Below are positions 18,004 to 27,800 of a stretch of 64,000 nt of DNA, piece by piece. Under the pieces are notes generated by a model, which was not told the DNA's origin, ran no database searches, and worked only from the letters and a program-made list of their open reading frames with translations. The translations under genes and the position numbers were made by a program. Position 1 is the first letter of the stretch. Every line of letters begins with the position of its first letter. Source of the stretch: Paenibacillus monticola (GTDB lineage Bacteria > Bacillota > Bacilli > Paenibacillales > Paenibacillaceae); assembly GCF_009664975.1 (NCBI RefSeq), contig NZ_WJXB01000010.1, positions 124,001 to 188,000 on the forward strand, in the 5' to 3' direction.

Positions 18004-18447
18004 TTATTGCAGAAATTGTTGAACCGCTTGGTTCACGAGTTTACCATCAGCGCGCCCTTTAACCTTAGGCATCAGTGCGCTCATGACCTTACCCATCTCG
18101 CTCTTCGAAGAAGCACCAGTTTCCTGGATAGTTTGCTGTACAATGAGGTTAATCTCTTCTTCAGAAAGTTGTTCAGGAAGATATTTCATAATAATCTCGA
18201 TTTCTGCCTTCGTACTCGCAACAAGCTCATCGCGACCCGCTGATTCAAATTCTTGGAGGGCATCTTTGCGCTGTTTGATTTCACGACTTAGGATATCAAG
18301 CACTTCGTTGTCGTCTAATGTTCTCTTCAAATCTATTTCAAGATACTTTATTGTAGATCGAACCATTCGAATCGTGGAGAGTGTGAACTTGTCCCTACTC
18401 TTCATCGCTTGCTTCATATCTTCGTTCAATCGTTCGCTAAGATTCAT
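18004..18447 (-). CDS. yqeY: GatB/YqeY domain protein
   Basis: 147 residues, single YqeY domain like the C-terminal tRNA-binding part of GatB. It starts MNLSERLNEDMKQAMKSRDK and ends with KGRADGKLVNQAVQQFL, both typical. Likely tRNA-related, function unproven. 15 nt after rpsU, which has the strong promoter. Confidence 0.96.
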   Translation of the reverse strand: MNLSERLNEDMKQAMKSRDKFTLSTIRMVRSTIKYLEIDLKRTLDDNEVLDILSREIKQRKDALQEFESAGRDELVASTKAEIEIIMKYLPEQLSEEEINLIVQQTIQETGASSKSEMGKVMSALMPKVKGRADGKLVNQAVQQFLQ

Positions 18448-18462
18448 GCGTGGGTAATCCTC

Positions 18463-18636
18463 CTAAAACTTTCTCTTACGAGCAGCCTCGGACTTCAGCT
18501 TTTTCTTAACGCTTGGCTTTTCGTAATGCTTGCGTTTCTTCACCTCAGCCAAGACACCATCTTTTGCGATGGAACGTTTAAAGCGACGAAGTGCAGCATC
18601 AATTGTCTCGTTTTTGCGAACTTTCGTTTCAGACAC
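18463..18636 (-). CDS. rpsU: 30S ribosomal protein S21
   Basis: 57 residues from the GTG at 18636 (GGGAGGGG upstream), the normal S21 length; upstream in-frame codons are leader. The product starts VSETKVRKNETIDAALRRFK and ends in the basic KKLKSEAARKRKF tail. Confidence 0.97.
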   Translation of the reverse strand: MSETKVRKNETIDAALRRFKRSIAKDGVLAEVKKRKHYEKPSVKKKLKSEAARKRKF

Positions 18637-18694
18637 AGTTTCCCCTCCCTCCGACCATACCGTCAAAAGAGCATAACACGGTTTATCAAATTCC

Positions 18695-18724
18695 ATTATA
18701 GGTCAAACGGAAATAAGGTGTCAA
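18695..18724 (-). promoter_or_regulatory. SigmaA promoter of rpsU-yqeY
   Basis: Minus strand TTGACA (18724-18719), 18-nt spacer, TATAAT (18700-18695): a full-consensus promoter with a 58-nt leader before rpsU. Confidence 0.85.
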
Positions 18725-18774
18725 CCTTCGCGTCATTATTTTTTCGGACAAGCCTTTAAATCCCGAACTTTCTA

Positions 18775-19134
18775 TTAGGCGTGAGAAGCTGAATTCCCAA
18801 CCAGGGCACCAAGCTTGGTTCCTCCAAGCAAGTGATAATGAAGATGAGGAACCGCTTGTCCACTATCAGGCCCGCAGTTGTTAATCAGACGGTAACCGGA
18901 TTCTGCTATCCCAAGTTCTCTGGCAAGCTGCTGCGCTACGCTATGAATTTCAGCGATCAACGGCAGATCCTCAGGGGTGACCTCGTTCATTGAAGCAATG
19001 AACTTCTTCGGAATAATCAACACATGCACGGGTGCAGCAGGCTCAATATCATAGAACGCGAGAATCCGTTCATTCTCATATACTTTATGCGCAGGAATAG
19101 TCCCCTCGATAATTTTGCTAAACACGGTTTCCAT
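18775..19134 (-). CDS. HIT family nucleotide hydrolase
   Basis: 119 residues from the ATG at 19134 (GGAGG 7 nt upstream). The histidine-triad motif is VPHLHYHLLGG, and the N-terminus METVFSKIIEGTIPAHKVYE is typical of bacterial HinT/Hit proteins, which hydrolyse AMP-linked compounds. Its leader is a copy of the module also seen at cdd and prmA. Confidence 0.95.
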   Translation of the reverse strand: METVFSKIIEGTIPAHKVYENERILAFYDIEPAAPVHVLIIPKKFIASMNEVTPEDLPLIAEIHSVAQQLARELGIAESGYRLINNCGPDSGQAVPHLHYHLLGGTKLGALVGNSASHA

Positions 19135-19147
19135 ATCTTTTCCTCCT

Positions 19148-19212
19148 AAAATTATTATGGAGCTTAGTTGTTTGGGATACTTCATCATAAAAATCGCTTC
19201 GAAAGCATTAAT
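19148..19212 (-). repeat. SD-abutting leader module before hit (single copy)
   Basis: Begins directly after the CCTCCT (plus strand) of the hit ribosome site and aligns over about 65 nt with the cdd units: AATTATTATGGAGCTTAGTTG, then ATAAAAATCGCTTCGAAAGCA. The GCTT-CGA-AAGC hairpin is kept; the outer arms pair at 7 of 8 positions. Confidence 0.75.
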
Positions 19213-19251
19213 TGTGGGAGCGTTGTTGTGGAATTTTATGTCTCTAATCAT

Positions 19252-20004
19252 ACAGGATATTGATCGAATGCGAAAGTAAGGACTAGGTACAGGAAATAGG
19301 AGAACTTGTTTATTTTAGGGTTAGGGATATCGTCTACTGCCCAAGACTATACATAGATGATCCCATCCTCAGCAGCAGCAATTGATGTAGTAAATACAAC
19401 ATTTCATCGCCAATCACTCTGCAAAGGAGAAATGTTGTACGAAATACAGATTATACTAACTTGGAAGTCCATATTTGCTTGAAATCATGGATTTAATACA
19501 ACAATGTAACTTTAACAGGCTGCCTCAGGATAATATGTTGTAAAAGATACAGGAATCTATTAAGCCTAATTCCACAATAGATATTAGCTCCAATCGATCG
19601 AACTTCTGGATGCTATCTATTCACAATAACAATAACTTGAGATTATAATCTCAAACAGATCCAAATGTTCGCACGGACATGGAGCTAAGAAAACTAAGAA
19701 GTTATGAAGTTACCACCAATGCTCAAGCTGCAATTATGGATTGGAAATTACAAATTCGACAAACATGTTGCTGTATCAGTAACAGATAAAACATTTCAGA
19801 ATTACCCTTAGGATCAGCTAGTATTGAGTGGATAGCAAAAAATGCTTACTTAGTAATCAGGAATTTAAGAAGAGGAAAGTCAAAGTGGTTGGGATAAAGT
19901 TTTGTGGAATTTCTGATGGAGTAGATGACTGCGCGGCTCCAGGCGCTGATAAACGGGCGAATTCTGAGATTAGGGGTAGTTTATTTCAAAAAAAAAAAAA
20001 AAAA
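19252..20004. other. Long non-coding gap with a hairpin cluster and possible decayed gene
   Basis: No intact gene seen. 19395-19405 TACAACATTTC pairs with 19429-19439 GAAATGTTGTA (11 bp), and 19497-19503 TACAACA pairs with 19536-19542 TGTTGTA, so two hairpins share one arm motif. On the plus strand around 19650-19785 there is a 45-codon protein-like stretch (QTDPNVRTDMELRKLRSYEV) ended by stops, with another short one near 19810-19890; these may be remnants of a lost gene. Low certainty. Confidence 0.4.
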
Positions 20005-20094
20005 GAAACACCCTTCACAGCTCATAAAGCTGATTCGGCGGCGGACGTATGAAAAGGAGATTTGTTCCCGGTCATACGTCCGCCGAGGTGTTTC
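19988..20094 (-). terminator. Branched terminator after sbcC with a 17-T tract
   Basis: Outer arms GAAACACC (20005-20012) and GGTGTTTC (20087-20094) enclose a small CAGCT/AGCTG hairpin (about 20018-20032) and a 14-bp perfect stem (20039-20052 with 20072-20085, CGGCGGACGTATGA). This folds as a three-way junction and, on the minus strand, is followed by 17 consecutive T (19988-20004). Confidence 0.85.
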
Positions 20095-20174
20095 TAAAAT
20101 GATGTCGGCTTAGCTGTATTATAACAAGGCGATAGTGCTGTATCTGTGACAGATATCACAAACTTCTCTATGGA

Positions 20175-23100
20175 TCACATTTTTTCCAAAATAATACGCG
20201 AACCCCCACCACCTTGTTCAGCAGGCACAATAACGAGCTTGCGTGGCAGACGTGCCCGAAGCTCCGGAACATGGCTGATAATGCCTACGGACAGCTGATC
20301 GTTGTGTAATTTCTCGAGTGATGTAATTACAGTATCGAGCAAATCCGGGTCTAGGGTGCCAAATCCTTCATCCAGGAAGAAAAATTGCAACGGATATTGT
20401 CCCCGCAGCTGGATCTGGGCTGATAGGGCCAGCGCCAGCGACAGGGAGGTTAAAAAGGTCTCTCCACCGGATAACGTTGAGACAGGCCGTCTCACTCCAC
20501 CATTCCCATCATCACGAATAACGAAGCCACCAGCAGAATCGACCTCCAAGGCATACCGCTGCTTGCTTAAGAAACGAAGACGCTGGGACGCGGCCTGGCA
20601 TACTTGCATCAGTTGCTCCTCAGCAATATATTCCACAAAAGCATTTCCACGCAGCACGGACTGCAGCTTAGATAACTGATCCTGAAGAGCTGCATGCTCG
20701 GTCCGCTGGGCTTCGAGCTCCATCCAGCGATTATGCCGATGACGCAAATCCTCCAGATCACGTTCGCTGCGCGCCCGGTTCTGGAGAGAGCTTTCGTCGT
20801 CTTCCCGGCACTGGCGAAGCTTATTCTGACTCTCCAGCCATTCTTCCGGACTCATTACAGCTCCATCCAGCTTCTCTGCAATATGCCGCAGCTGCAAAGC
20901 GACTTCTGCTTCATCTGTTCGATGGTTAAACACACGGGAAGCCGCCTTCTCCCGCTCTTCAGATGTGAGCGCTGCTCTTTCCACTTCAATCGCAGAGGCA
21001 AACGGCGAAGAATTCAGACTTTGCTCCCACTGGCTGGCTGCAATTAAGAAATGCTCATGCGCAGAGTCTGCAGCCTGCCGGGCAATAGCTGCAGCTTTGA
21101 CTTCATGCTGAGCCTTGTCTGAGACAGTCCGCAAGGTCTTTCGGCAGCCTTCCAGTGCAGATAAGAGTTCCTGCAACCGCCGTTCGCATTCGGCCAGTAG
21201 GGGACCGGCTGCTCGCCCTTCTGTCCACTCTAACAGCCGTTGTTCCTTCTCACGCAGCAGCTCTTCCTTGCCTTCCAGCTGGGCATTCCACTGGACCAGC
21301 TCTTTATCCAGTTCAGCAATTCCTTCTTGCAGATTCTGCACGGCTATGCTCTTGTCGTCGAGAAACTTGACGCTGATCTCTAGACGTCCCCTAATCTCCT
21401 CCGCCTGCTCGTCCTTCTTCAGCAACTCACGGTAGGCATTCTCTGCTTCACCTGGTACCAGCTCAGGGAACTGTTGTGTCCAACTTTGTTGTAACGCCGA
21501 CAGCTGGACGCTCAATTCCTCAGCCTTGACTGTAATCCCATCTACCCAGCTCCGCTCGGCTGCCACACTTGCAGCTTCTTGGAGACATTGCTGCTGGTTA
21601 TGCTGCATGGAACGCTGCCACTCGCCTGCTCCGCGCCGCAGTTCTCCAGAGAGCTCCTTCAGTTCCGCTATAGCATGTTCCAGTTCGGTCAGATTGTTCT
21701 CAGTCAGGGGCTTCAATGCTACGGCTGCGGAAACAATAGATAAAGTGTTCGAACTGTTACTTCTGTTCTGTTCTTGTTCCAGTCCTGCGGCCGCTGGAAG
21801 CTTCAGTAAATCTGCAGCCCCATCGCCGTAGACTTGCTGCAGCCATGCCTGGTCCTGCTCCCACAGGCTATGAAATACATGACGTGCTTCCAGTGCTCGT
21901 CTGGACATACTTCTGACCTGCTGGAGCTGAATTTCCAGCTCTGCATGCTCCTCATTGCCCTGCATTTGAGCAGGTGCAGGATGATGCTGACTGCCGCATA
22001 CAGGACAAGGCTGGCCTTCTTCCAGCTCACTGGCTAAGGTAAGTGACAGCCTATGAATCTCTTGGCCTTTCAGAGCCGCCTCCAGCGTGCCGCCATGGAG
22101 CTCAAGGCTCTCGGCTGCGGCTGCGGCGGTTGCTTCTGCCGCCAGCAATTTCTCAAGATGCAGTGCAGCTTCGCGGATTAGCTCCGCGCGCGCTGCTTCG
22201 AGCCCATCCCGCCGGAGTTCGGCCTCGGCGAGACGGGCTTGCGACACCGTGAGCGCTGCTGCGCGCTCACGGCGTTCCGTATCCGCCGAATTCCACTGGG
22301 ATTCGGCGGAGCGCAGCCCTTGCAGTCTCTGCATGGCTTCCTGCAGAGACTGCCGCTCCTGGGAGCGGACCGCCAGCGGCTGCAGGCTCTGCTGCAGCTC
22401 GTGCTGCCGCTTTTGGCCCTTGGCCAAAAGCTCCCGCTCCCGGGCCATGCTCTCCCGCAGCGCGCCAAGCTTGCGGGAGGCCTCCTCGCGGCGCTCGCGC
22501 AGCGCGCCAAGCTCACGGCGCAGCCCGCCGAGCTCGGCTTCCAGCTCGAGCGCGCGGCGGAAGGTGTCGGCCCCCTGCCGGAGGGCCGGCTCTTCCAAGG
22601 CCAGCGCGGCCTGCGCAGCAGCCTCGGTCGCTGTGGCTGCCGCCGCCTCCGCTTCCGCGACGGCGGCCAATACCTCTTGGCCCTCCGCGCGGGCCAAGAG
22701 GTTCTGCCAAGTCTCTTCCGCGCTGCGCCAGGCTTTCAGCGCAGGCAGCCTTTTCTCGGCTTCGTCAGCCTTGCCGAGCTTACCCTCCAGGAGAAGGATC
22801 TCCTCCTGACGGGCTAATAGACCCTGCCGCTGCAGCTCGCGGCGGGAACGCTCCTCCTGCAGCTCGCGGATTCTCGCAAAGCGCTCAGCAACCTGAACAG
22901 CCGCCTCCAATTTCTGGCGGCACTCCACGGCATAGGCAATAGCCTCCTGCAGCCGCTCAGCCGCGGCCTGCATATCCGCTTTGCCTGCGCTGCCAAGCCC
23001 CTGCTGCTCTGCTTCCAGCGCGCGCAGCGCAGCTTCGTTATCCTTCACCCGGCGGCTGAGCTTAAGCGCTAGCTGATCCCCATATTGCTCCAGATGAAAC

Positions 23101-23621
23101 AGGCGCTGCAGCATCTGTCGGCGGTCCACGCCGCGCAGGGACAGAAATTCAGCGAATTTCCCTTGCGGCAGCACGACTGCCCGGGTGAAGTCGTCCATTT
23201 TCAGCCCGATATGCTCCTCCACACAACGCGTGACATCTGCCAGCTTATCAGCCATGACGTTGTCCCCGTCAGCGGTAACTTCGATAAACCGACTGATCGT
23301 ATTACTGACCGATTGTTCACCCGTGCGCTTAAACTTCCGTTCAACACGATAGCGGCGAGTCCCTTCGGAGGAGGTGAGCTCAAAGGTAAAAGCCACGCTC
23401 AGCGAATCCTCGGAATGGTTCATAATTCCCTGCGTGCCATTCACCGCACGCTCCACTTTGCCATACATAGCCAGCGTAATCGCATCCAGCAGAGTTGACT
23501 TCCCGCTGCCCGTCGGTCCAAATATACCGAACAGACCGGTTTCCGTTAGACTTTCAAAGTCAATTTCCTGCATCTCTCTATAACTCTGTAATCCAGCTAC
23601 TTTTAATAGAATCGGCTTCAC
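20175..23621 (-). CDS. sbcC: Exonuclease SbcC (Rad50-type ATPase)
   Basis: ATPase partner of SbcD in hairpin and double-strand end cleavage. 1148 residues. Walker A GPTGSGKSTLLDAITLAMYG near residue 40; two long alanine/glutamate-rich coiled coils (about 180-540 and 580-960) around a zinc hook CPVCGSQHHP near residue 535; C-terminal signature VSTLSGGETFLTSLSLALAL and Walker B FFLDEGFGTLD. GTG start 1 nt after the sbcD stop with GGAGG 9 nt upstream. The first coil (about 22100-23000) is markedly GC-rich. Confidence 0.96.
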   Translation of the reverse strand: MKPILLKVAGLQSYREMQEIDFESLTETGLFGIFGPTGSGKSTLLDAITLAMYGKVERAVNGTQGIMNHSEDSLSVAFTFELTSSEGTRRYRVERKFKRTGEQSVSNTISRFIEVTADGDNVMADKLADVTRCVEEHIGLKMDDFTRAVVLPQGKFAEFLSLRGVDRRQMLQRLFHLEQYGDQLALKLSRRVKDNEAALRALEAEQQGLGSAGKADMQAAAERLQEAIAYAVECRQKLEAAVQVAERFARIRELQEERSRRELQRQGLLARQEEILLLEGKLGKADEAEKRLPALKAWRSAEETWQNLLARAEGQEVLAAVAEAEAAAATATEAAAQAALALEEPALRQGADTFRRALELEAELGGLRRELGALRERREEASRKLGALRESMARERELLAKGQKRQHELQQSLQPLAVRSQERQSLQEAMQRLQGLRSAESQWNSADTERRERAAALTVSQARLAEAELRRDGLEAARAELIREAALHLEKLLAAEATAAAAAESLELHGGTLEAALKGQEIHRLSLTLASELEEGQPCPVCGSQHHPAPAQMQGNEEHAELEIQLQQVRSMSRRALEARHVFHSLWEQDQAWLQQVYGDGAADLLKLPAAAGLEQEQNRSNSSNTLSIVSAAVALKPLTENNLTELEHAIAELKELSGELRRGAGEWQRSMQHNQQQCLQEAASVAAERSWVDGITVKAEELSVQLSALQQSWTQQFPELVPGEAENAYRELLKKDEQAEEIRGRLEISVKFLDDKSIAVQNLQEGIAELDKELVQWNAQLEGKEELLREKEQRLLEWTEGRAAGPLLAECERRLQELLSALEGCRKTLRTVSDKAQHEVKAAAIARQAADSAHEHFLIAASQWEQSLNSSPFASAIEVERAALTSEEREKAASRVFNHRTDEAEVALQLRHIAEKLDGAVMSPEEWLESQNKLRQCREDDESSLQNRARSERDLEDLRHRHNRWMELEAQRTEHAALQDQLSKLQSVLRGNAFVEYIAEEQLMQVCQAASQRLRFLSKQRYALEVDSAGGFVIRDDGNGGVRRPVSTLSGGETFLTSLSLALALSAQIQLRGQYPLQFFFLDEGFGTLDPDLLDTVITSLEKLHNDQLSVGIISHVPELRARLPRKLVIVPAEQGGGGSRIILEKM

Positions 23622-23622
23622 C

Positions 23623-24804
23623 TTAGTTCTCCTCCCCTTCCTCCGGCTGATGCCGTTCTTCCTGTGTCAGCTCCAGAAACAGCTCAATCAAGCTATCCTC
23701 TGGCTCTGCCCCACCCGTCTGCCGCTGATAGAATTTACGGAACAATTCCTGCACGGGCATACGCGAGCGGGAGATTTGCTCCAGCTCTTGTTCCATCTGC
23801 GGATAAATCGGTCGAATATGTATAATGCCTTCCCGTGATTTGCGCAGCCGCTGAATATCACTCATCGACAACGCTTCACTGAGGCGGATTTCCAAATCAA
23901 TAAAAGCGGAAGCATCTCTTCCTTCGTCCAACCAGCGGTAAACCTCATCTATTCCGCCAGTGGAATTCCATCTGACCAATGGACGGCCGCAGCGGAGATA
24001 AATTTCTTCAAAGCTGGGCTCTACGCCCGGAACAGCATCAACCAATGTAACCGACTTGGCTTGCCCTGCTTCCGAGAAGCTATAAGCCAGCGGTGAACCG
24101 CTATAGCGAATCATTCCCTCACCCTTCACCCGCTGGGCTCGATGCAGATGCCCAAGCGCAGTGTACTGTGCTCCACAAGACAGGGCGGAAGGATCTACAG
24201 TATACGCTCCACCAACCTGTATCGGTCGTTCTGAATCGCTTTCCACTCCGCCAAGTACATAAATGTGACTCATAGCTAGATTCACGGTCTGCGGAGTAAA
24301 TTCCCGACCCAGCAGCTTCATAAGCTTGCCTACGCGTGCACTGTAAGCGAGACGCAGCTCATCCTCACCACTATCCCCAGCCAGCAATTCCCCGAGGCGA
24401 GCCTCGGAGGGATATGGAAGGGCAGCAATCTTAGCGATTTCGCCTGTACGTCCGACCTGAATAGTTACCGGTTCCGAGGTAGGCAGACCCACCAATGTAA
24501 TCCCTTGCCGGAGAACGAGTGGAGATACGGAGGCAACGCGCTCGGGCTGGTCATGGTTTCCGGATATCACAACGAGTGGCCGACCATTTGCTGTCAACCG
24601 AGCAGCGGCATCGTAGAATAATTGCTCCGCTGCCGCCGGAGGATTAACCGAATCATAGACGTCACCCGCCATTAAAATGAGATCCACCTTATGGGCATCG
24701 GCAATCTCCACCAGCTCATCGATGAACTGCTCTTGCTCCTTCTGCCGGCTTCTTCCCTCCAGCGTCCGGCCAAGGTGCCAGTCTCCCGTATGCAATATCC
24801 GCAT
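23623..24804 (-). CDS. sbcD: Exonuclease SbcD (Mre11-type nuclease)
   Basis: Mn-dependent nuclease subunit of SbcCD. 393 residues from the ATG at 24804, chosen because the product then begins MRILHTGDWHLGR, the family start. Metal motifs in order: TGDWHLGR, MAGDVYDS, SGNHDQPERV, MSHIYVLGG, LGHLHRAQ. Overlapping gene spacing with sbcC (1 nt) shows a two-gene unit; it follows addA by 44 nt. Confidence 0.96.
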   Translation of the reverse strand: MRILHTGDWHLGRTLEGRSRQKEQEQFIDELVEIADAHKVDLILMAGDVYDSVNPPAAAEQLFYDAAARLTANGRPLVVISGNHDQPERVASVSPLVLRQGITLVGLPTSEPVTIQVGRTGEIAKIAALPYPSEARLGELLAGDSGEDELRLAYSARVGKLMKLLGREFTPQTVNLAMSHIYVLGGVESDSERPIQVGGAYTVDPSALSCGAQYTALGHLHRAQRVKGEGMIRYSGSPLAYSFSEAGQAKSVTLVDAVPGVEPSFEEIYLRCGRPLVRWNSTGGIDEVYRWLDEGRDASAFIDLEIRLSEALSMSDIQRLRKSREGIIHIRPIYPQMEQELEQISRSRMPVQELFRKFYQRQTGGAEPEDSLIELFLELTQEERHQPEEGEEN

Positions 24805-24848
24805 CTTCCGCCTCTTTCTCCGCACTTTATGCGGCAATGAATAGTTAT

Positions 24849-27800
24849 TTATAAGCTTACAGCATGTCCACCATCAAAAAAGTACAGCCACAACTCGCTG
24901 ATCGGTTCTCCTAGAATATCATTTAACGCCTTGCCGTACAGCTCCAGTTGAAAGCGGTATTTATCCTTGAGGTCGTCTAATGCGTTCGGATGCTCCAGAA
25001 CAGTATCAGTCTTATAGTCTAGTAAGATTAACCGATCTCCCTCACGGAAAAGACAATCAATAACCCCCTGAATCAATACAGCTTCGGCTTTAGCATCATT
25101 TTCTGGTGCCGAAGAGAATTTGGAGACGGCTTCATCTAGAAAACTCAAGCCTTGGTAGGCTTCACTAGCCGGAACCATATAACTAAATGGAAGCTCTCTT
25201 CTCTTCCAAGTAGAAGCCAGTAGTCTTTGTCCAAGCTCACTCTTATAAAAACCCTCGACTTGCTCTGGAACTACTGCCTCCGTCTGCTCAGCCGTCACAA
25301 TCGCTACCCGCTCCAGACGTGCCAGTGTTTCCTCGACAACAGTGTGATCAACCGGTCCTTCAAGCGGAATATGCTGCATAACTGTATGGTACGCAGTTCC
25401 CCGCTCCGCAGAGGTCAGACTACGCTTCTCCATAAATTTGGGGCGCCGCAAATGAAGACTGTCGGCATTAGCAACGCTACGCCCTCCGATTCTCTGAGCA
25501 GCAAGCTCCCCTTCCTCCAAGAGATCAAAGGAAGGCTGCTCTTGCATAGATAACAAGGCTTTCAGCTCCGTTACTGAGGTCTTGGCTGGAATACCCGAGG
25601 CTGCTGCATAAGGATAGCGCCAATTCAGCTTTCGGGCCACTTCCCTCCCAGCTTCGGTTCCTCCAGAAGGCGCGGCCTCCCCTCTTTGCAGGGCATGAAG
25701 CACTAACTGCCGCTCTTCATCCTTACCGCTGCCCTCCTTGGAAAGGAAAGCGCCAGTGCTAAGCTCGGTAGCGTCCAGCACACTGATGCTCCAATTGGAA
25801 ATATCAGTATGCAGCACTGTAGAGACGGTTCCTTCTGAACCAGCCAGCTTGCGTAAGATGGTTGCTCTGGGATGACGGATCAGTGCGGGTCCAACCCAGT
25901 CCAGATAACAGCGCCCACGAGCCAGTAAATGGTCCGGCAGCAGCAATTCCTCCCGGCTCTGAATCGCACTCCAGCCAGCGATTTTACGAGGTAAATCACG
26001 AACCGTTCCCACCAGGATCATCTTATCTCTAGGCCGGGTCAGTCCTACATACAGCACACGCATTTCCTCTGCCAATAGTTCAAGCTTCGAGCGGCGGTTA
26101 ATCGCCAGAAAGGGCAGCGTCGGATAGCTCACTCTTGTATCCCGTTCCACAAAACGGGGTCCGAAGCCCAGCTCCTTATGCATCAGAAACGGCGAATACA
26201 GATCCTGCCGGTTAAAAGGCTTGGACATACCGGCCAAAAAAACAACCGGAAACTCCAGGCCTTTGGATTTATGGATAGTCATAATTCTGACGCCGTTACC
26301 TTCTTCATCGCTTCCGCCAGCAACCCCAAGGTCGCCGCCATTCTCGCGCAGCCGGCTAATAAACACCAGAAAGCGGAATAAGCCGCGGGCCGAGGTATCA
26401 TTCTCATATTGTACAGCCCGATCATACAAGGCTTTGAGGTTATTCTGACGCTGAAAACCTCCAGGCAGACCTCCGACCCACTCCAGATAGCCACTTTCTC
26501 CGTAAATACGCCAGATCAGTCCGCTCAGGCTACCCTGTCGAGCCGCGTTTCTCCAGCTTTCCAGTTGGTTCAGAAAGTATTGAAGCTTCCGGCGCAGCTT
26601 AGGAGCGATAGATGGCAGAATTCCGCTGGCCTTCTCCTCTTCATAAGCTGCGTTGATTTCACTTAAGTTAGAAGAACTATCCACTTCAGATGCAACCGAT
26701 GCTTCAAACGCGTTCTCCGTAGTAGCTGCAACCTCGCTGTCACCAACCCCTACAGCCTGTCCCTGCTCTTTCACTGCTGCTTGCAAAGCTTCATAGAAAG
26801 AGCCTTGACTGCATAACCGCACAGTAGCCAGCTCCTCTTCGCCTAGACCCACAACAGGCGAGCGCAGCACTCCTGCCAGCGGGATATCTTGCTGAGGGTT
26901 ATCTACTACTTTTAGAAGGGAAAGGGCGATTTCTACTTCTGTAGCCTGAAAATACCCTTTATTCTGGTCACCATATGCCGGTATACCTTCCAGCCTTAGC
27001 TCCTCAATCATCAGAGGCGTCCATATTCTGGCCGAGCGGAGCAAAATCACGATATCGCCATAAATGACGGGACGCATGATCTTGAGACCTTTATCATAAA
27101 TAAGCAGCGGTGAACCGCCAGTCATACCAGTCATCTGCGAAATACGCCGGGCAATTGCCCGCGCTTCAAGCTGAGCTGTCTCACTCTCGATGACTTCGCT
27201 CTCCTGTGGGGCATCCTCGCCATCCTCCAAGGCTTCCTCTGCCTTACCTGTTGCGTTCTTGCCACGGTCGATTAATAACAGCTCCGGCGCAAAATTAGTA
27301 TCCGGGCCTTTATCCTCAGTCCCTGGAAAATTAGCTCCATAAACCAACTCTGCGCGCTCATCATAGCTTATTTCCGCCACCGTCTCGTTCATAATCTGCT
27401 GAAAAATCATATTTACGGCGTTGACGACTTCACGGCGGCTGCGGAAATTACGGGCCAGATCGATTACCGATCCTGTAGACGACTCACTATCAGAGCCGCT
27501 AGCATTTACACTTTTGGTGCTGAAGCTATGGTATTTTTCCAGAAACAATCCTGGCTCCGCCAGTCGGAAACGGTAAATACTCTGCTTCATATCTCCAACC
27601 ATAAAGCGGTTGCCAGGCGCTTCCCGGGATATCAGCCGCACGATTTCCTCCTGCACACTATTCGTATCCTGATATTCATCCAGCAGCACCTCGTCGTACT
27701 GGGCACGGTACTCCATGGCCGCATCAGAAGGCAGCGAGCTGCCTGGCAAAGAATCTGGATGTCGTAATATTTGCAGGCAATAGTGCTCCAGATCGCTGAA

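Noticed and set aside
19828..20052. 74-codon plus-strand frame ending in a Lys run
   Set aside because: Runs through the poly-A of the sbcC terminator; no ribosome site and no homology pattern.
22087..22809. 240-codon open frame on the plus strand opposite sbcC
   Set aside because: Serine/arginine-rich antisense of the GC-rich coiled-coil region of sbcC; no protein features.
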